From positions 62,001 through 126,000 of the forward strand of contig NZ_JAUSAR010000196.1 of assembly GCF_030652515.1 (NCBI RefSeq): 64,000 nucleotides of DNA, read 5' to 3'. Each line of letters opens with the position of its first letter. The first letter of the stretch is position 1. A model generated the notes under the pieces. The model searched no databases, was not told where the DNA came from, and saw nothing but the letters and a program-made list of their open reading frames with translations. The translations under genes and the position numbers were made by a program. The stretch is from Aquabacterium sp. GTDB lineage: Bacteria > Pseudomonadota > Gammaproteobacteria > Burkholderiales > Burkholderiaceae_C. Positions 18,254-27,299 of this stretch are shown here, piece after piece.

Positions 18254-19536
18254 CCGTCATGAACATGAACCCACCAGTTCGCACGGCAGGGCAGGGGGGC
18301 ATCCCACCTTTGCTCACGCCTGAATCGTTGTTGACCGCGCAAGCGGTTCGGCGCAGCGCTTCGGCCTTGATGGCAGCGGCCCAGGCCGGGCAGTCTGCTC
18401 ACTTCACCTGGCACCCTGAGCGCGTGGCGGTGGCCGCCGCCTACGTGGCCGGGGTGATCCGCGAGCGTTACCCCGATCTGCAGGTGCCGTACCACAGCCG
18501 TTGGCGCCACTTTGAAGCCGGTGGCCTGGACCGCTGGGCCATGGTCGCCCACCAGCACGGGCTGGACGGCCACACAGCGCGCCTGGAGCGAGCCCGCTCG
18601 AGGGTGGACCTGGTCGTCATCAGCGTTCTGCTGGATGCCGGAGCCGGTGCGGCCTGGAGCTATGCCGATTTGGAAACGGGCCAAACGTTGACCCGGTCCG
18701 AAGGCCTGGGCGTGGCCAGTTTGCGGTGGTGGGCCAAGGGCGCCTTGTCCAGCAACCCGCTGCACCCGACGCGGTCCGATGCGCAAGCCTTGGCCCTGGT
18801 AGACGCGCAGGCAGTGGGGCGGGCTTTGCAAGTGCGCACCGACAATCCCTTGGTCGGCCTGGAGGGGCGGGCCGATCTGCTGCGCCGCCTGTCGCTGGCG
18901 CTGGAGCAGCACCCCGACATCTATGGCCGCCCTGATGCGCCCGGCTTGCTGCGCCCCGGCCACCTGGTCGACACCCTGTTCCGCCAGGCACCCACTGGCA
19001 AGATCAAGGCCTCGGCCGTGCTGGCCGTGCTGCTCAACACCCTGGGCGACATCTGGTCAGGCCGCCATCAGCTGGGCGGTGTCAACCTGGGCGATTGTTG
19101 GCGCCACCCCCAGGCGCCGGATGGCTGGGTGCCTTTCCACAAGCTCAGCCAATGGTTGACTTATTCCTTGCTGGAGCCTCTGGAAGACGCGGGCCTGACC
19201 ATCACCGACCTGGACGAGTTGACCGGCCTGCCCGAGTACCGCAATGGCGGCCTGCTGCTGGACCTGGGCGTTCTGCAAGCCCGCGACCGAGCCTTCCACA
19301 CCCAGCGCTGGACCGTCGATGCCGAGCCCATCGTGGAATGGCGTGCCCTGACCGTGGCCGTGCTCGACCACCTGGCCGAAGCCGTGCGCGGCGAGTTGGG
19401 CCTGAGCATGGAGCAATTCCCGCTGGCCCGCGTGCTGGAAGGCGGCACTTGGGCGGCGGGGCGCAAAATCGCCCAGGCCAAGCGCCCGGGCGGTGTGCCG
19501 CCCGTGCACATCGAAAGCGACGGCACCGTTTTTTAA
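18250..19536 (+). CDS. DUF1688 / URC4 protein (uracil catabolism)
   Basis: Protein of 428 residues belonging by sequence to DUF1688, the family of yeast Urc4. Recognisable segments include VPYHSRWRHFEAGGLDRW, NPLHPTRSDAQALALVDA, RPGHLVDTLF and FHKLSQWLTYSLLEPLEDAG followed by GLTITDLDELTGLPEYRNGG. The biochemical activity is not established as far as I know; genetics in yeast place it in uracil degradation after formation of UMP. It overlaps the preceding gene by 4 nt and is 9 nt from upp, so all three are one transcriptional and translational unit. A start three codons further in (MNMNPP) is also possible. Confidence 0.88.
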   Translation: MTVMNMNPPVRTAGQGGIPPLLTPESLLTAQAVRRSASALMAAAQAGQSAHFTWHPERVAVAAAYVAGVIRERYPDLQVPYHSRWRHFEAGGLDRWAMVAHQHGLDGHTARLERARSRVDLVVISVLLDAGAGAAWSYADLETGQTLTRSEGLGVASLRWWAKGALSSNPLHPTRSDAQALALVDAQAVGRALQVRTDNPLVGLEGRADLLRRLSLALEQHPDIYGRPDAPGLLRPGHLVDTLFRQAPTGKIKASAVLAVLLNTLGDIWSGRHQLGGVNLGDCWRHPQAPDGWVPFHKLSQWLTYSLLEPLEDAGLTITDLDELTGLPEYRNGGLLLDLGVLQARDRAFHTQRWTVDAEPIVEWRALTVAVLDHLAEAVRGELGLSMEQFPLARVLEGGTWAAGRKIAQAKRPGGVPPVHIESDGTVF

Positions 19537-19545
19537 GGACGAGAC

Positions 19546-20187
<642 letters not shown>

Positions 20188-20234
20188 TTGCGGGAATTAA
20201 GCGCGGATTCGGGCGTGCATCGCACCTTCGCTGA

Positions 20235-20261
20235 ACAGGTTTCTGGCCAAACTGCCGACAA
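20235..20261 (+). promoter_or_regulatory. Candidate FliA (sigma-28) promoter for chemoreceptor gene
   Basis: The -10 GCCGACAA (20254-20261) matches GCCGATAA at 7 of 8 positions. Eleven nt upstream is ACAGGTTT, sharing the GTTT end of TAAAGTTT. Transcription would start near 20268, 17 nt before the chemoreceptor ATG. This suggests flagellar-regulon control independent of the uracil operon. Confidence 0.45.
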
Positions 20262-20284
20262 CCTTTTCTTTGGGGATTGTTGCG

Positions 20285-22078
20285 ATGTCGTGGTTTGCCA
20301 ATTTGCGCTTGCGTGCCAAGCTGATGCTGTCTTTCGCGGTGGTATTGACCATGACCGTGCTGCTTGGCGTGTTTGCCGTGCTCAAGTTGTCGGCCGTCAA
20401 CGACCAGTCCAGCGAAGTGGTCAGCAACTGGATGCCCAGCATCCAGACGATTTCGGCGCACAGCATGGCGGCCGCCGACTTGCGCCTCGGCGATTTCGAG
20501 TTGGTGTCGGCGGTGGATGCGCCTGAAGTCCAGCAGGCTGAAAAAGACATCGTGCAAGCCACGGCGGAGTTGGCCAAGAGCGAGTCCGAGTACGTCAAGC
20601 TGATCTCCAGCCCCGAGGAAAAAGCCATGTGGGACGCCTTCAAGCAAGACTGGAGCGCCTACCTGGCTGAGCACCAGGAGATCATCTCCCAGGTGAAGGC
20701 CGGGCAGAACGACGCCGCCAAATCGCGGCTGCTGGGACGCAGTCAGCAACTCTTCGCGCAGGCCAGCGACAAGCTGGACAAGTTGGTCCAGCTCAACGTC
20801 AAAGGTGGCCATGAGGCCGGTGCGCAAGTCGAGGACATCTACAACAGCTCGCGTTGGGCCATCCTCGGCGTCGTGATCGCTGCGGTGATCCTGGGCATGG
20901 CCATGGCCATGTACGTGGCGCAGATCATCTCCGTGCCGGTTCGCGAAACCGCCCAGGTGTTGCAAGCCGTGGCCGAAGGCGACCTGACGCAGACCATCCA
21001 CTCCGACCGCCTCGATGAAGTGGGCGCCATGCAGCGTGCCTTGGCCCAAATGATCGACAGCTTCTCGGGCACCGTCTCCAAAGTGCGCGCTGGCGCCGAA
21101 TCCGTGGCCACAGCCTCGGCCGAGATCGCCCATGGCAACCAGGACCTGAGCGCCCGCACCGAAAACCAGGCCTCCAACCTGGAAGAAACCGCGGCCTCGG
21201 TCGAGCAGATGTCCGGCACCGTGCGCACCAACGCCGACAACGCCCGGCAAGCCAATCAACTGGCCAGCGCCGCTTCCGAAGTGGCCGCGCGCGGCGGCGA
21301 AGTCGTCAGCCAGGTGGTCAACACCATGAGCGGCATCCAGGCCTCCAGCAAGAAGATCGCCGACATCATTGGCGTGATCGATGGCATCGCCTTCCAGACC
21401 AACATCCTGGCGCTGAACGCGGCGGTGGAAGCGGCCCGTGCTGGCGAGCAGGGCCGAGGCTTTGCCGTGGTGGCTGGCGAAGTGCGCTCGCTGGCGCAAC
21501 GCAGCGCTCAGGCCGCGCGCGAGATCAAAACCTTGATCAGCGACAGCGTCGAACAAGTCAACGCAGGCAGCGACCTGGTCAGCGCCGCCGGCGCCACCAT
21601 GAGCGACGTGGTCCTGCAGGTGCGCAAAGTCACCGATCTGGTCGGTGAAATCGCCCACGCGAGCACCGAGCAAAGCCAGGGCATTGCCCAGATCAACCAG
21701 GCCATCGGCCAGCTCGACCAGGCCACGCAGCAAAACGCGGCCCTGGTGGAGCAAAGCACGGCGGCGGCCGACAGCCTCAGCACCCAAGCCCAGGCTTTGG
21801 CGCATTCGGTCGCAGCCTTCAAGACCAGCGCATCGGCGCAGCAATCGGGCGCCAAGCCCAACGTCCCCGCATTGCCAGCATCAATGCACCAAAATGGCGC
21901 AGCTGCCAAGCCCCTCGTCAAAGCATTGCCTCAGAGCGTCAAAACCATGGGCGCCGCCAAAGTGAGCACTACCAAGGCATCCCCCAAGACCGCCCCGCTG
22001 GCGCTGACGGCCCCAAGCTCCGAGCCTGCCATGGCCAAAGCCGTTTCGGCCAATGCCGACGACTGGGAAACCTTCTAA
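20285..22078 (+). CDS. Methyl-accepting chemotaxis protein with WETF-type C-terminal tail
   Basis: Transmembrane chemoreceptor of 597 residues. TM1 about 11-32, a four-helix-bundle-type periplasmic domain (about 35-190), TM2 (ILGVVIAAVILGMAMAMYVA), HAMP (VPVRETAQVLQAVAEGDLTQ), and a signalling domain with the hairpin tip [20 protein letters not shown]. After about 75 flexible Ala/Ser/Pro-rich residues it ends NADDWETF; this resembles the NWETF pentapeptide that tethers CheR/CheB on E. coli Tar/Tsr. Start ATG 20285 follows GGGG. It lies between upp and a cytosine deaminase gene, so a pyrimidine ligand is a reasonable guess, not proven. Confidence 0.93.
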   Translation: MSWFANLRLRAKLMLSFAVVLTMTVLLGVFAVLKLSAVNDQSSEVVSNWMPSIQTISAHSMAAADLRLGDFELVSAVDAPEVQQAEKDIVQATAELAKSESEYVKLISSPEEKAMWDAFKQDWSAYLAEHQEIISQVKAGQNDAAKSRLLGRSQQLFAQASDKLDKLVQLNVKGGHEAGAQVEDIYNSSRWAILGVVIAAVILGMAMAMYVAQIISVPVRETAQVLQAVAEGDLTQTIHSDRLDEVGAMQRALAQMIDSFSGTVSKVRAGAESVATASAEIAHGNQDLSARTENQASNLEETAASVEQMSGTVRTNADNARQANQLASAASEVAARGGEVVSQVVNTMSGIQASSKKIADIIGVIDGIAFQTNILALNAAVEAARAGEQGRGFAVVAGEVRSLAQRSAQAAREIKTLISDSVEQVNAGSDLVSAAGATMSDVVLQVRKVTDLVGEIAHASTEQSQGIAQINQAIGQLDQATQQNAALVEQSTAAADSLSTQAQALAHSVAAFKTSASAQQSGAKPNVPALPASMHQNGAAAKPLVKALPQSVKTMGAAKVSTTKASPKTAPLALTAPSSEPAMAKAVSANADDWETF

Positions 22079-22111
22079 AAAAGCGCCGCAACACATGGCG
22101 TGAAGCCTGCT

Positions 22112-22145
22112 AGGCTCCTGGGCAAGTCATTGCCCAGGAGCTTTT
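22112..22145 (+). terminator. Intrinsic terminator whose stem contains the codA ribosome binding site
   Basis: GCTCCTGGGCAA (22114-22125) pairs perfectly with TTGCCCAGGAGC (22130-22141) around a GTCA loop, and TTTT follows; two more pairs (A-T, G-T) extend the base. This is a good terminator for the chemoreceptor gene 34 nt upstream. The right arm contains AGGAG, the ribosome site of the GTG-start cytosine deaminase gene beginning at 22146. Confidence 0.8.
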
Positions 22146-23417
22146 GTGCTGGACCTCATCCTTCGACATGGCAACTTGCCTGATGGCCGCGCCGATCAAG
22201 ACATCGGCATCCTGGGCGGCCAGATCGTGGCCGTGCAGCCCGCCTTATCCACGCCCGCCGCGCAAGAGATCGACGTGGCTGGCCAACTCGTCAGCCCGCC
22301 TTTCGTCGATGCCCATTTCCACATGGACTCGACCCTCAGCTACGGCCAACCGCGCATCAACCAATCAGGCACCTTGCTGGAAGGCATCGCCTTGTGGGGC
22401 GAACTCAAACCGCAACTCACGCAAGACGCCCTGGTCGATCGGGCGATGGCCTATTGCGACTGGGCCGTGGCCAAAGGCCTGCTCGCCATCCGTTCGCACG
22501 TTGACGTGTGCGACCCCAAGCTGCTGGCCGTCGAAGCCCTGCTGCATGTGCGCGAACGCGTCAAGCCGTACCTAGACCTGCAGCTGGTGGCCTTTCCGCA
22601 AGATGGTGTGCTGCGCGGCCCCAACGCTTTGGTCCAACTCAAGCGTGCCCTCGACATGGGTGTGGACGTGGTTGGCGGCATCCCCCATTTCGAACGCACC
22701 ATGCAGGATGGTTTTGATTCCGTGCGCCTGCTGTGCGAACTGGCCGCCGAGCGCGGCCTGCGCGTGGACATGCACTGCGACGAAACCGATGACCCGATGT
22801 CCCGCCACATCGAAACCCTGGCCTTCCATTCGCAACGGCTGGGCTTGCAGGGCAGGGTGGCCGGCTCACACCTCACCTCCATGCACAGCATGGACAACTA
22901 TTACGTCAGCAAGCTCTTGCCCCTGATCAAGGAAGCGGGTGTGGCCGCCATCGCCAACCCGCTCATCAACATCACCCTGCAAGGCCGCCACGACACTTAC
23001 CCCAAACGCCGCGGCATGACACGCGTGCCCGAACTGCTGGCCCAGGGCATCGATGTGGCCTTTGGCCACGACTGCGTGATGGACCCCTGGTACGGCATGG
23101 GCAGCGGCGACATGCTGGAAGTGGCGCACATGGGCTTGCACGTCGCGCAGATGACCAGCCAGGCCGCCATGCTTCAATGCTTCGAGGCGGTCACCAGCAC
23201 GCCCGCCAAGATCCTGGGCCTGTCAGGCTACGGGCTGGACGTGGGCTGCAACGCCGACCTGGTCGTTTTGCAAGCCCGCAACCCGGTCGAAGCCATCCGC
23301 TTGCGCGCCACCCGTTTGCACGTCATTCGCCAGGGCCGGATCGTGGCCCAGACGCCACCCAGCGTGGCCGCCTTGGCCCTTCCTGGGCGCCCAGAAAGCG
23401 TCAGCTTTCTATGCTAA
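22146..23417 (+). CDS. codA: Cytosine deaminase-like amidohydrolase
   Basis: Metal-dependent amidohydrolase of 423 residues, most like CodA, which deaminates cytosine to uracil and ammonia. The metal motif appears as PPFVDAHFHMDST (HxH, about residues 56-60), with further ligands in VDMHCDETDD (His and Glu), GSHLTSMHSMD (His) and VAFGHDCVMDPWYGMGSGDM (Asp, around residue 304). QxxI-type dipeptide and Trp-Tyr near the Asp fit CodA-like enzymes. The start is GTG at 22146, preceded by AGGAG, which lies within a hairpin. Its product would feed the uracil genes 2-5 kb upstream. A related substrate such as isoguanine cannot be excluded. Confidence 0.87.
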   Translation: MLDLILRHGNLPDGRADQDIGILGGQIVAVQPALSTPAAQEIDVAGQLVSPPFVDAHFHMDSTLSYGQPRINQSGTLLEGIALWGELKPQLTQDALVDRAMAYCDWAVAKGLLAIRSHVDVCDPKLLAVEALLHVRERVKPYLDLQLVAFPQDGVLRGPNALVQLKRALDMGVDVVGGIPHFERTMQDGFDSVRLLCELAAERGLRVDMHCDETDDPMSRHIETLAFHSQRLGLQGRVAGSHLTSMHSMDNYYVSKLLPLIKEAGVAAIANPLINITLQGRHDTYPKRRGMTRVPELLAQGIDVAFGHDCVMDPWYGMGSGDMLEVAHMGLHVAQMTSQAAMLQCFEAVTSTPAKILGLSGYGLDVGCNADLVVLQARNPVEAIRLRATRLHVIRQGRIVAQTPPSVAALALPGRPESVSFLC

Positions 23418-23438
23418 ACTCCGACCCCTCACATCAGA

Positions 23439-23523
23439 GCCCTGGTGGTGAAATTGGTAGACGCGCCGGATTCAAAATCCGGTCCCGAAAGGGGTGCCGG
23501 TTCGATTCCGGCCCGGGGCACCA
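23439..23523 (+). tRNA. tRNA-Leu(CAA)
   Basis: Full cloverleaf, 85 nt including encoded CCA. Acceptor GCCCTGG pairs with CCGGGGC (one T-G pair). Anticodon stem CCGGA/TCCGG encloses loop TTCAAAA with anticodon CAA (reads UUG). A long variable arm (TCCCGAAAGGGG region) and T arm GCCGG-TTCGATT-CCGGC confirm a class II leucine tRNA. It begins 21 nt after the codA stop. Confidence 0.97.
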
Positions 23524-23530
23524 CACAATC

Positions 23531-23567
23531 AAAACCCGCATGCTTGACCAAGCGTGGCGGGTTTTTT
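23531..23567 (+). terminator. Intrinsic terminator after tRNA-Leu
   Basis: AAAACCCGC pairs with GCGGGTTTT, with a further GCTTG/CAAGC stem inside, followed by a T-run. It lies 7 nt after the tRNA CCA end and about 50 nt before cysM. Confidence 0.85.
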
Positions 23568-23619
23568 GTTGCCTGCCACAATACCGGTTCAACGCACACC
23601 GCTGACCCTGTTTGACACG

Positions 23620-24522
23620 ATGAACTACCCCACGCTCGAAGACGTCATTGGCAAAACGCCCATGGTCCGCCTGCAACGCATCCCCGGCGCCGACAATGAA
23701 GCGCGCGGCAACGTCATCCTGGCCAAGCTGGAAGGCAACAACCCCGCCGGCTCCGTCAAAGATCGCCCCGCCATCAGCATGATCCGCCGCGCCGAAGAAC
23801 GCGGCCAGATCAAGCCCGGCGACACGCTCATCGAAGCCACCTCCGGCAACACCGGCATCGCCCTGGCCATGGCCGCTGCCATCCGCGGCTACCGCATGAT
23901 TTTGATCATGCCGGAAGACCTCAGCGTGGAGCGCGCCCAGACCATGAAGGCCTTTGGCGCCGAACTCATCCTCACGCCCAAGAGTGGCGGCATGGAATAC
24001 GCGCGCGATTTGGCCGACCAGATGGTGCGCGATGGCAAAGGCCTGGTGCTTGACCAGTTCGCCAATGCCGACAACCCCCGCATCCATTACGAGACCACCG
24101 GCCCCGAAATCTGGGCCGACACGCAAGGCGAAGTCACCCACTTCGTCAGCGCCATGGGCACCACCGGCACCATCACCGGCGTCTCGCACTTCCTCAAGGA
24201 AAAGAACCCGGCCGTGCGCATCGTCGGTGCCCAACCCAGCGAAGGCTCGCGCATCCCTGGCATCCGCAAATGGCCCGAGGCTTACCTGCCCAAAATCTAT
24301 GAGCCGAGCCGGGTCGACGACATCGTCCACGTCAGCCAGGCCGATGCCGAAGACATGGCCCGCCGCCTGGCCCGCGAAGAAGGGCTTTTCGGCGGCATCT
24401 CGGCGGCCGGTGCCTGCTGGGTGGCCCTGCAATTGGCGCTAACCGTGAGCAACGCCACCATCGTGTTCGTGGTTTGCGACCGCGGCGACCGTTATCTGTC
24501 CACTGGCGTGTTCCCCGCCTGA
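23620..24522 (+). CDS. cysM: Cysteine synthase B
   Basis: PLP-dependent O-acetylserine (thiol)lyase, 300 residues, making cysteine from O-acetylserine and sulfide or thiosulfate. The PLP lysine is Lys47 in EGNNPAGSVKDRPA, where the Asn/Pro/Gly pattern fits CysM. The substrate loop is EATSGNTGIALAMAA, and the C-terminal GGISAAGACWVALQL and VVCDRGDRYLSTGVF complete the PLP site. The start is ATG 23620 (MNYPTLEDVIGKTPMVRLQR). It is separated from the tRNA by a terminator, and a sulfur-carrier gene follows after 14 nt. Confidence 0.93.
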   Translation: MNYPTLEDVIGKTPMVRLQRIPGADNEARGNVILAKLEGNNPAGSVKDRPAISMIRRAEERGQIKPGDTLIEATSGNTGIALAMAAAIRGYRMILIMPEDLSVERAQTMKAFGAELILTPKSGGMEYARDLADQMVRDGKGLVLDQFANADNPRIHYETTGPEIWADTQGEVTHFVSAMGTTGTITGVSHFLKEKNPAVRIVGAQPSEGSRIPGIRKWPEAYLPKIYEPSRVDDIVHVSQADAEDMARRLAREEGLFGGISAAGACWVALQLALTVSNATIVFVVCDRGDRYLSTGVFPA

Positions 24523-24536
24523 GGTACCATTCATTC

Positions 24537-24776
24537 ATGGACATCAACAAGGAACTTGACGCCCGAGGCCTGACCTGCCCATTGCCCATCCTCAAGGCCA
24601 AGAAAGCCTTGTCGGACATGCACAGCGGCGAGGTGCTCAAGGTCTTGGCCACCGACCCCGGTTCGGTGCGCGACTTCCAGGCCTTTGCCCGCCAGACTGG
24701 CAACGACCTGGTCGATCAGCAAACCAAGCTCAACGGCGATCAAGAGGAATACACCCACTTCCTGCGCCGCCGCTGA
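24537..24776 (+). CDS. TusA/SirA-family sulfur carrier protein
   Basis: Small cytosolic protein of 79 residues with the CPxP-type motif ARGLTCPLPILKAKKAL; Cys14 would carry a persulfide. The fold and length match TusA (tRNA 2-thiouridine sulfur relay) and related YeeD/SirA proteins. It follows cysM by 14 nt, a sensible link to sulfur metabolism. The exact role (tRNA thiolation, redox, molybdenum cofactor) cannot be fixed from sequence, so no symbol is given. Confidence 0.9.
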   Translation: MDINKELDARGLTCPLPILKAKKALSDMHSGEVLKVLATDPGSVRDFQAFARQTGNDLVDQQTKLNGDQEEYTHFLRRR

Positions 24777-24784
24777 ACCCAGCG

Positions 24785-25870
24785 TTACAGCAGCAACTCA
24801 GGCCCCGAAGGTGGATTCAAGCCCAGGTGCCTGAACGCCGATGCCGTGGCCATGCGCCCACGCGGCGTGCGCTGCAAAAAGCCTTGCTGGATCAGATAAG
24901 GCTCGATCACATCCTCGATCGTTTCGCGCTCTTCGCCAATGGCCGCGGCCAGGTTGTCCAGGCCCACCGGCCCGCCATCAAAGCGGTGAATGATGGCCTC
25001 CAGCAACTTGCGGTCCATCACGTCCAGGCCGAGCGGGTCCACGTCCAGCATGGCCAAGGCCAGATCGGCGATTTGGCGGGTGATGCGACCATCGCCCTTC
25101 ACCTCGGCATAGTCGCGAACCCGGCGCAGCAAGCGGTTGGCAATGCGAGGTGTGCCACGTGAGCGACGAGCCAACTCCAAAGCACCTTGCTCATCAATCG
25201 GCGCATTCAACAACCGGGCTGATCGCGTCACGATGCGCTGTAATTCTTCTGCTGTGTAGAACTCCAGCCGAGCCACGATCCCGAAGCGATCTCGCAGCGG
25301 ATTGGTCAGCATGCCGGCCCGCGTGGTGGCGCCCACCAGCGTGAAGGGCTGCAAGTCCAGCTTGATCGACCGCGCGGCCGGGCCGTCGCCGATCTTGATG
25401 TCGATCTGGTAGTCCTCCAGAGCGGGGTAGAGGATTTCCTCGACGACCGGGCTCAAGCGGTGGATCTCGTCGATGAACAGCACATCGTGCCGTTCCAGGT
25501 TGGTCAGGATGGCGGCCAGGTCCTTGGGCTTTTCCAGCACGGGTCCTGAGGTCTGGCGCAGGTTCACGCCCAGCTCGGTGGCGATGATGTGGCTGAGCGT
25601 GGTCTTGCCCAGGCCCGGCGGGCCGAACAGCAGCACATGGTCCAGCGCCTCACCGCGCTTGCGCGCCGCGCCAATGAAGATCTCCAGTTGCTCGCGCGCC
25701 TTGGTCTGCCCCACGTACTCGTGCAGATCCTTGGGGCGCAATGCACGTTCAAGCGCATCCTCGTGCGGCGAAGTCACCCCGGCCGCGACCACCCTGGGGG
25801 CCTCGAAAGCGGGGGCGCTAGAAGGTTTGGGGCGTGCCGAACTTCCGAAGTCATCGGTTTGAATGCTCAT
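24785..25870 (-). CDS. ruvB: Holliday junction branch-migration helicase RuvB
   Basis: AAA+ motor of RuvAB, 361 residues. Walker [10 protein letters not shown] (about 83-91), Walker B FIDEIHRL (about 132-139), sensor [18 protein letters not shown], and a C-terminal winged-helix with [17 protein letters not shown]. The extended N-terminus (about 35 residues) is typical of Burkholderiales. ruvA and ruvC are not adjacent. It converges with the TusA-like gene, stops 8 nt apart, and is divergent from the first of two porins. Confidence 0.96.
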   Translation of the reverse strand: MSIQTDDFGSSARPKPSSAPAFEAPRVVAAGVTSPHEDALERALRPKDLHEYVGQTKAREQLEIFIGAARKRGEALDHVLLFGPPGLGKTTLSHIIATELGVNLRQTSGPVLEKPKDLAAILTNLERHDVLFIDEIHRLSPVVEEILYPALEDYQIDIKIGDGPAARSIKLDLQPFTLVGATTRAGMLTNPLRDRFGIVARLEFYTAEELQRIVTRSARLLNAPIDEQGALELARRSRGTPRIANRLLRRVRDYAEVKGDGRITRQIADLALAMLDVDPLGLDVMDRKLLEAIIHRFDGGPVGLDNLAAAIGEERETIEDVIEPYLIQQGFLQRTPRGRMATASAFRHLGLNPPSGPELLL

Positions 25871-25939
25871 GGGCGTGGATTATCCGGCTTCTTGGCGGTG
25901 TTGCCTTTGAACAACGATGAGCCGTTTGGATTGGGGTTT

Positions 25940-25955
25940 ATGACAACCCTGTCAT
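25940..25955. promoter_or_regulatory. Inverted repeat in the ruvB-porin divergent region
   Basis: ATGACA-ACCC-TGTCAT: 6-bp arms with a 4-nt spacer, about 100 nt upstream of the porin start and 70 nt from ruvB. The size and symmetry fit a dimeric regulator site. No assignment to a known regulator is made. Confidence 0.35.
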
Positions 25956-26052
25956 CACGCCGATCGCAAAAGTCTGTTGCAATTCGATCAGTTTCGGCGG
26001 GCTGCTGTTGGGCACCGTCGCTGAGGCCTCTGGTTCAACTTTGGAGAATTCA

Positions 26053-27129
26053 ATGAAAAAGACTTTGCTGGCGATCGCTGCTCTGGCTGCTACCTCGGGC
26101 GCTTTCGCCCAATCTTCCGTCACCATGTACGGCGTGGTCGATGTTTCGATCGAAAACGTCAAGGGCGACAAGGGCGTGACCCGCGTTTCGTCCGACAACC
26201 TGGCCACCTCGCGCCTGGGTTTCAAGGGTTCTGAAGACCTGGGCGGCGGTCTGCGTGCCAACTTCGCCCTGGAAACGGCGATCAAGGCTGACACTGGTGC
26301 TAATGGCAACACCGCTTCGGGTGCTACCGTGCGCTTCTTCGACCGCGCAGCATGGGTTGGCCTGCAAGGTGGCTTCGGCGAACTGCGCCTGGGTCGCATC
26401 GACTCGTCGATCGGCGCATTGGCTGGCGACACCAAGATCCTGGGCGCTCAAGCCTATGACGACTTCAAGATCGCCAAAACCCGCGCTGGCGACAGCTATC
26501 GCCGTGTTGACAACGCCATCACTTACGTGCTGCCCACTTTCCTGCCAGGCCTGTCTGCTCAATTGCAGTACTCCACGGCAGTGGGCACTTCGGGCGCTGT
26601 TGGCACTGAGTTGTCCGGTGTTGATGCTGGCAAGGCCTATGGCCTGAGCGTCAAGTACGCTGCTGGTCCTTTCTCGGCTGGCCTGGGCTACCTGTCTGCC
26701 AAAGACGAGTCGGCTGCCACCGCTGGTGATCAAAAGGCCAATGCCACCCTGCTGTATGCAGGCTACGACTTCGGCGTGCTCAAGCTGACCGGCTACTACG
26801 ACACCGAAACCAAGGTCTCCGGGGCTGATCGTCTGGTCTTGGCCGGTATCCGTGTGGGTGTGCCCATCACTGCCAACTTCAGTGTGCAAGCCAGTTTGGC
26901 TCAAGCCAGCAACGTGGCTGTTGGAGCAGTGACCAACAGCGATCATGACGATGCCACCATCGCCGCCATCAAGGCCGTGTACAACCTGTCCAAGCGTACT
27001 TCGGTGTATGGCCTGGTGACCAACGTGAACAACGAGTCCCTGTCCAACCTGAACGTCTCCGGTGTTGCTTTGACTGAGCTTGGCAAAAGCTCACGCGGCA
27101 TCGCCTTCGGCATCGCTCACGCCTTCTGA
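26053..27129 (+). CDS. Gram-negative outer-membrane porin
   Basis: Beta-barrel porin of 358 residues. Signal peptide MKKTLLAIAALAATSGAFAQ, then SSVTMYGVVDVSIENVKGDK, the conserved SRLGFKGSEDLGGGLRANFAL segment, GELRLGRIDSSIG, and C-terminal IAFGIAHAF ending in Phe. It belongs to the same family as the porins at 1094-2134 and 27300-28565 but is more compact. Start ATG 26053 has GGAG 8 nt upstream. A strong terminator follows, so it is monocistronic. Specificity is unknown; relatives are general porins with anion or cation preference. Confidence 0.94.
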   Translation: MKKTLLAIAALAATSGAFAQSSVTMYGVVDVSIENVKGDKGVTRVSSDNLATSRLGFKGSEDLGGGLRANFALETAIKADTGANGNTASGATVRFFDRAAWVGLQGGFGELRLGRIDSSIGALAGDTKILGAQAYDDFKIAKTRAGDSYRRVDNAITYVLPTFLPGLSAQLQYSTAVGTSGAVGTELSGVDAGKAYGLSVKYAAGPFSAGLGYLSAKDESAATAGDQKANATLLYAGYDFGVLKLTGYYDTETKVSGADRLVLAGIRVGVPITANFSVQASLAQASNVAVGAVTNSDHDDATIAAIKAVYNLSKRTSVYGLVTNVNNESLSNLNVSGVALTELGKSSRGIAFGIAHAF

Positions 27130-27152
27130 TCAAGGCTTGATTGATCTGATGG

Positions 27153-27175
27153 AAAGGGGCTTCGGCCCCTTTTTT
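27153..27175 (+). terminator. Intrinsic terminator after first porin
   Basis: AAAGGGGC pairs with GCCCCTTT around a TTCG tetraloop and runs into a T-tract. It ends about 125 nt before the second porin, separating the two genes. Confidence 0.92.
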
Positions 27176-27266
27176 CATGTCTGGTTGACCTTGATGTTGC
27201 CCTTTCGCGACACCTAGCACAAACCTCTAAATGGGTACTGGCTGGTTGCGCAACAATCTGATTCGA

Positions 27267-27299
27267 CCCCCGATTCAGGGGGATATCTAGGAGATATCC
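27267..27299 (+). promoter_or_regulatory. Overlapping hairpins holding the ribosome binding site of the second porin
   Basis: GGATATCT (27281-27288) and AGATATCC (27292-27299) are a perfect inverted repeat around AGG, and the last base of the stem is directly followed by the ATG at 27300. The AGGAG ribosome site is split between loop and right arm. A second hairpin, CCCCC (27267-27271) with GGGGG (27278-27282), shares two bases with the first, so they would compete. A GTTGCGCAAC palindrome lies further upstream (27245-27254). Confidence 0.6.
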
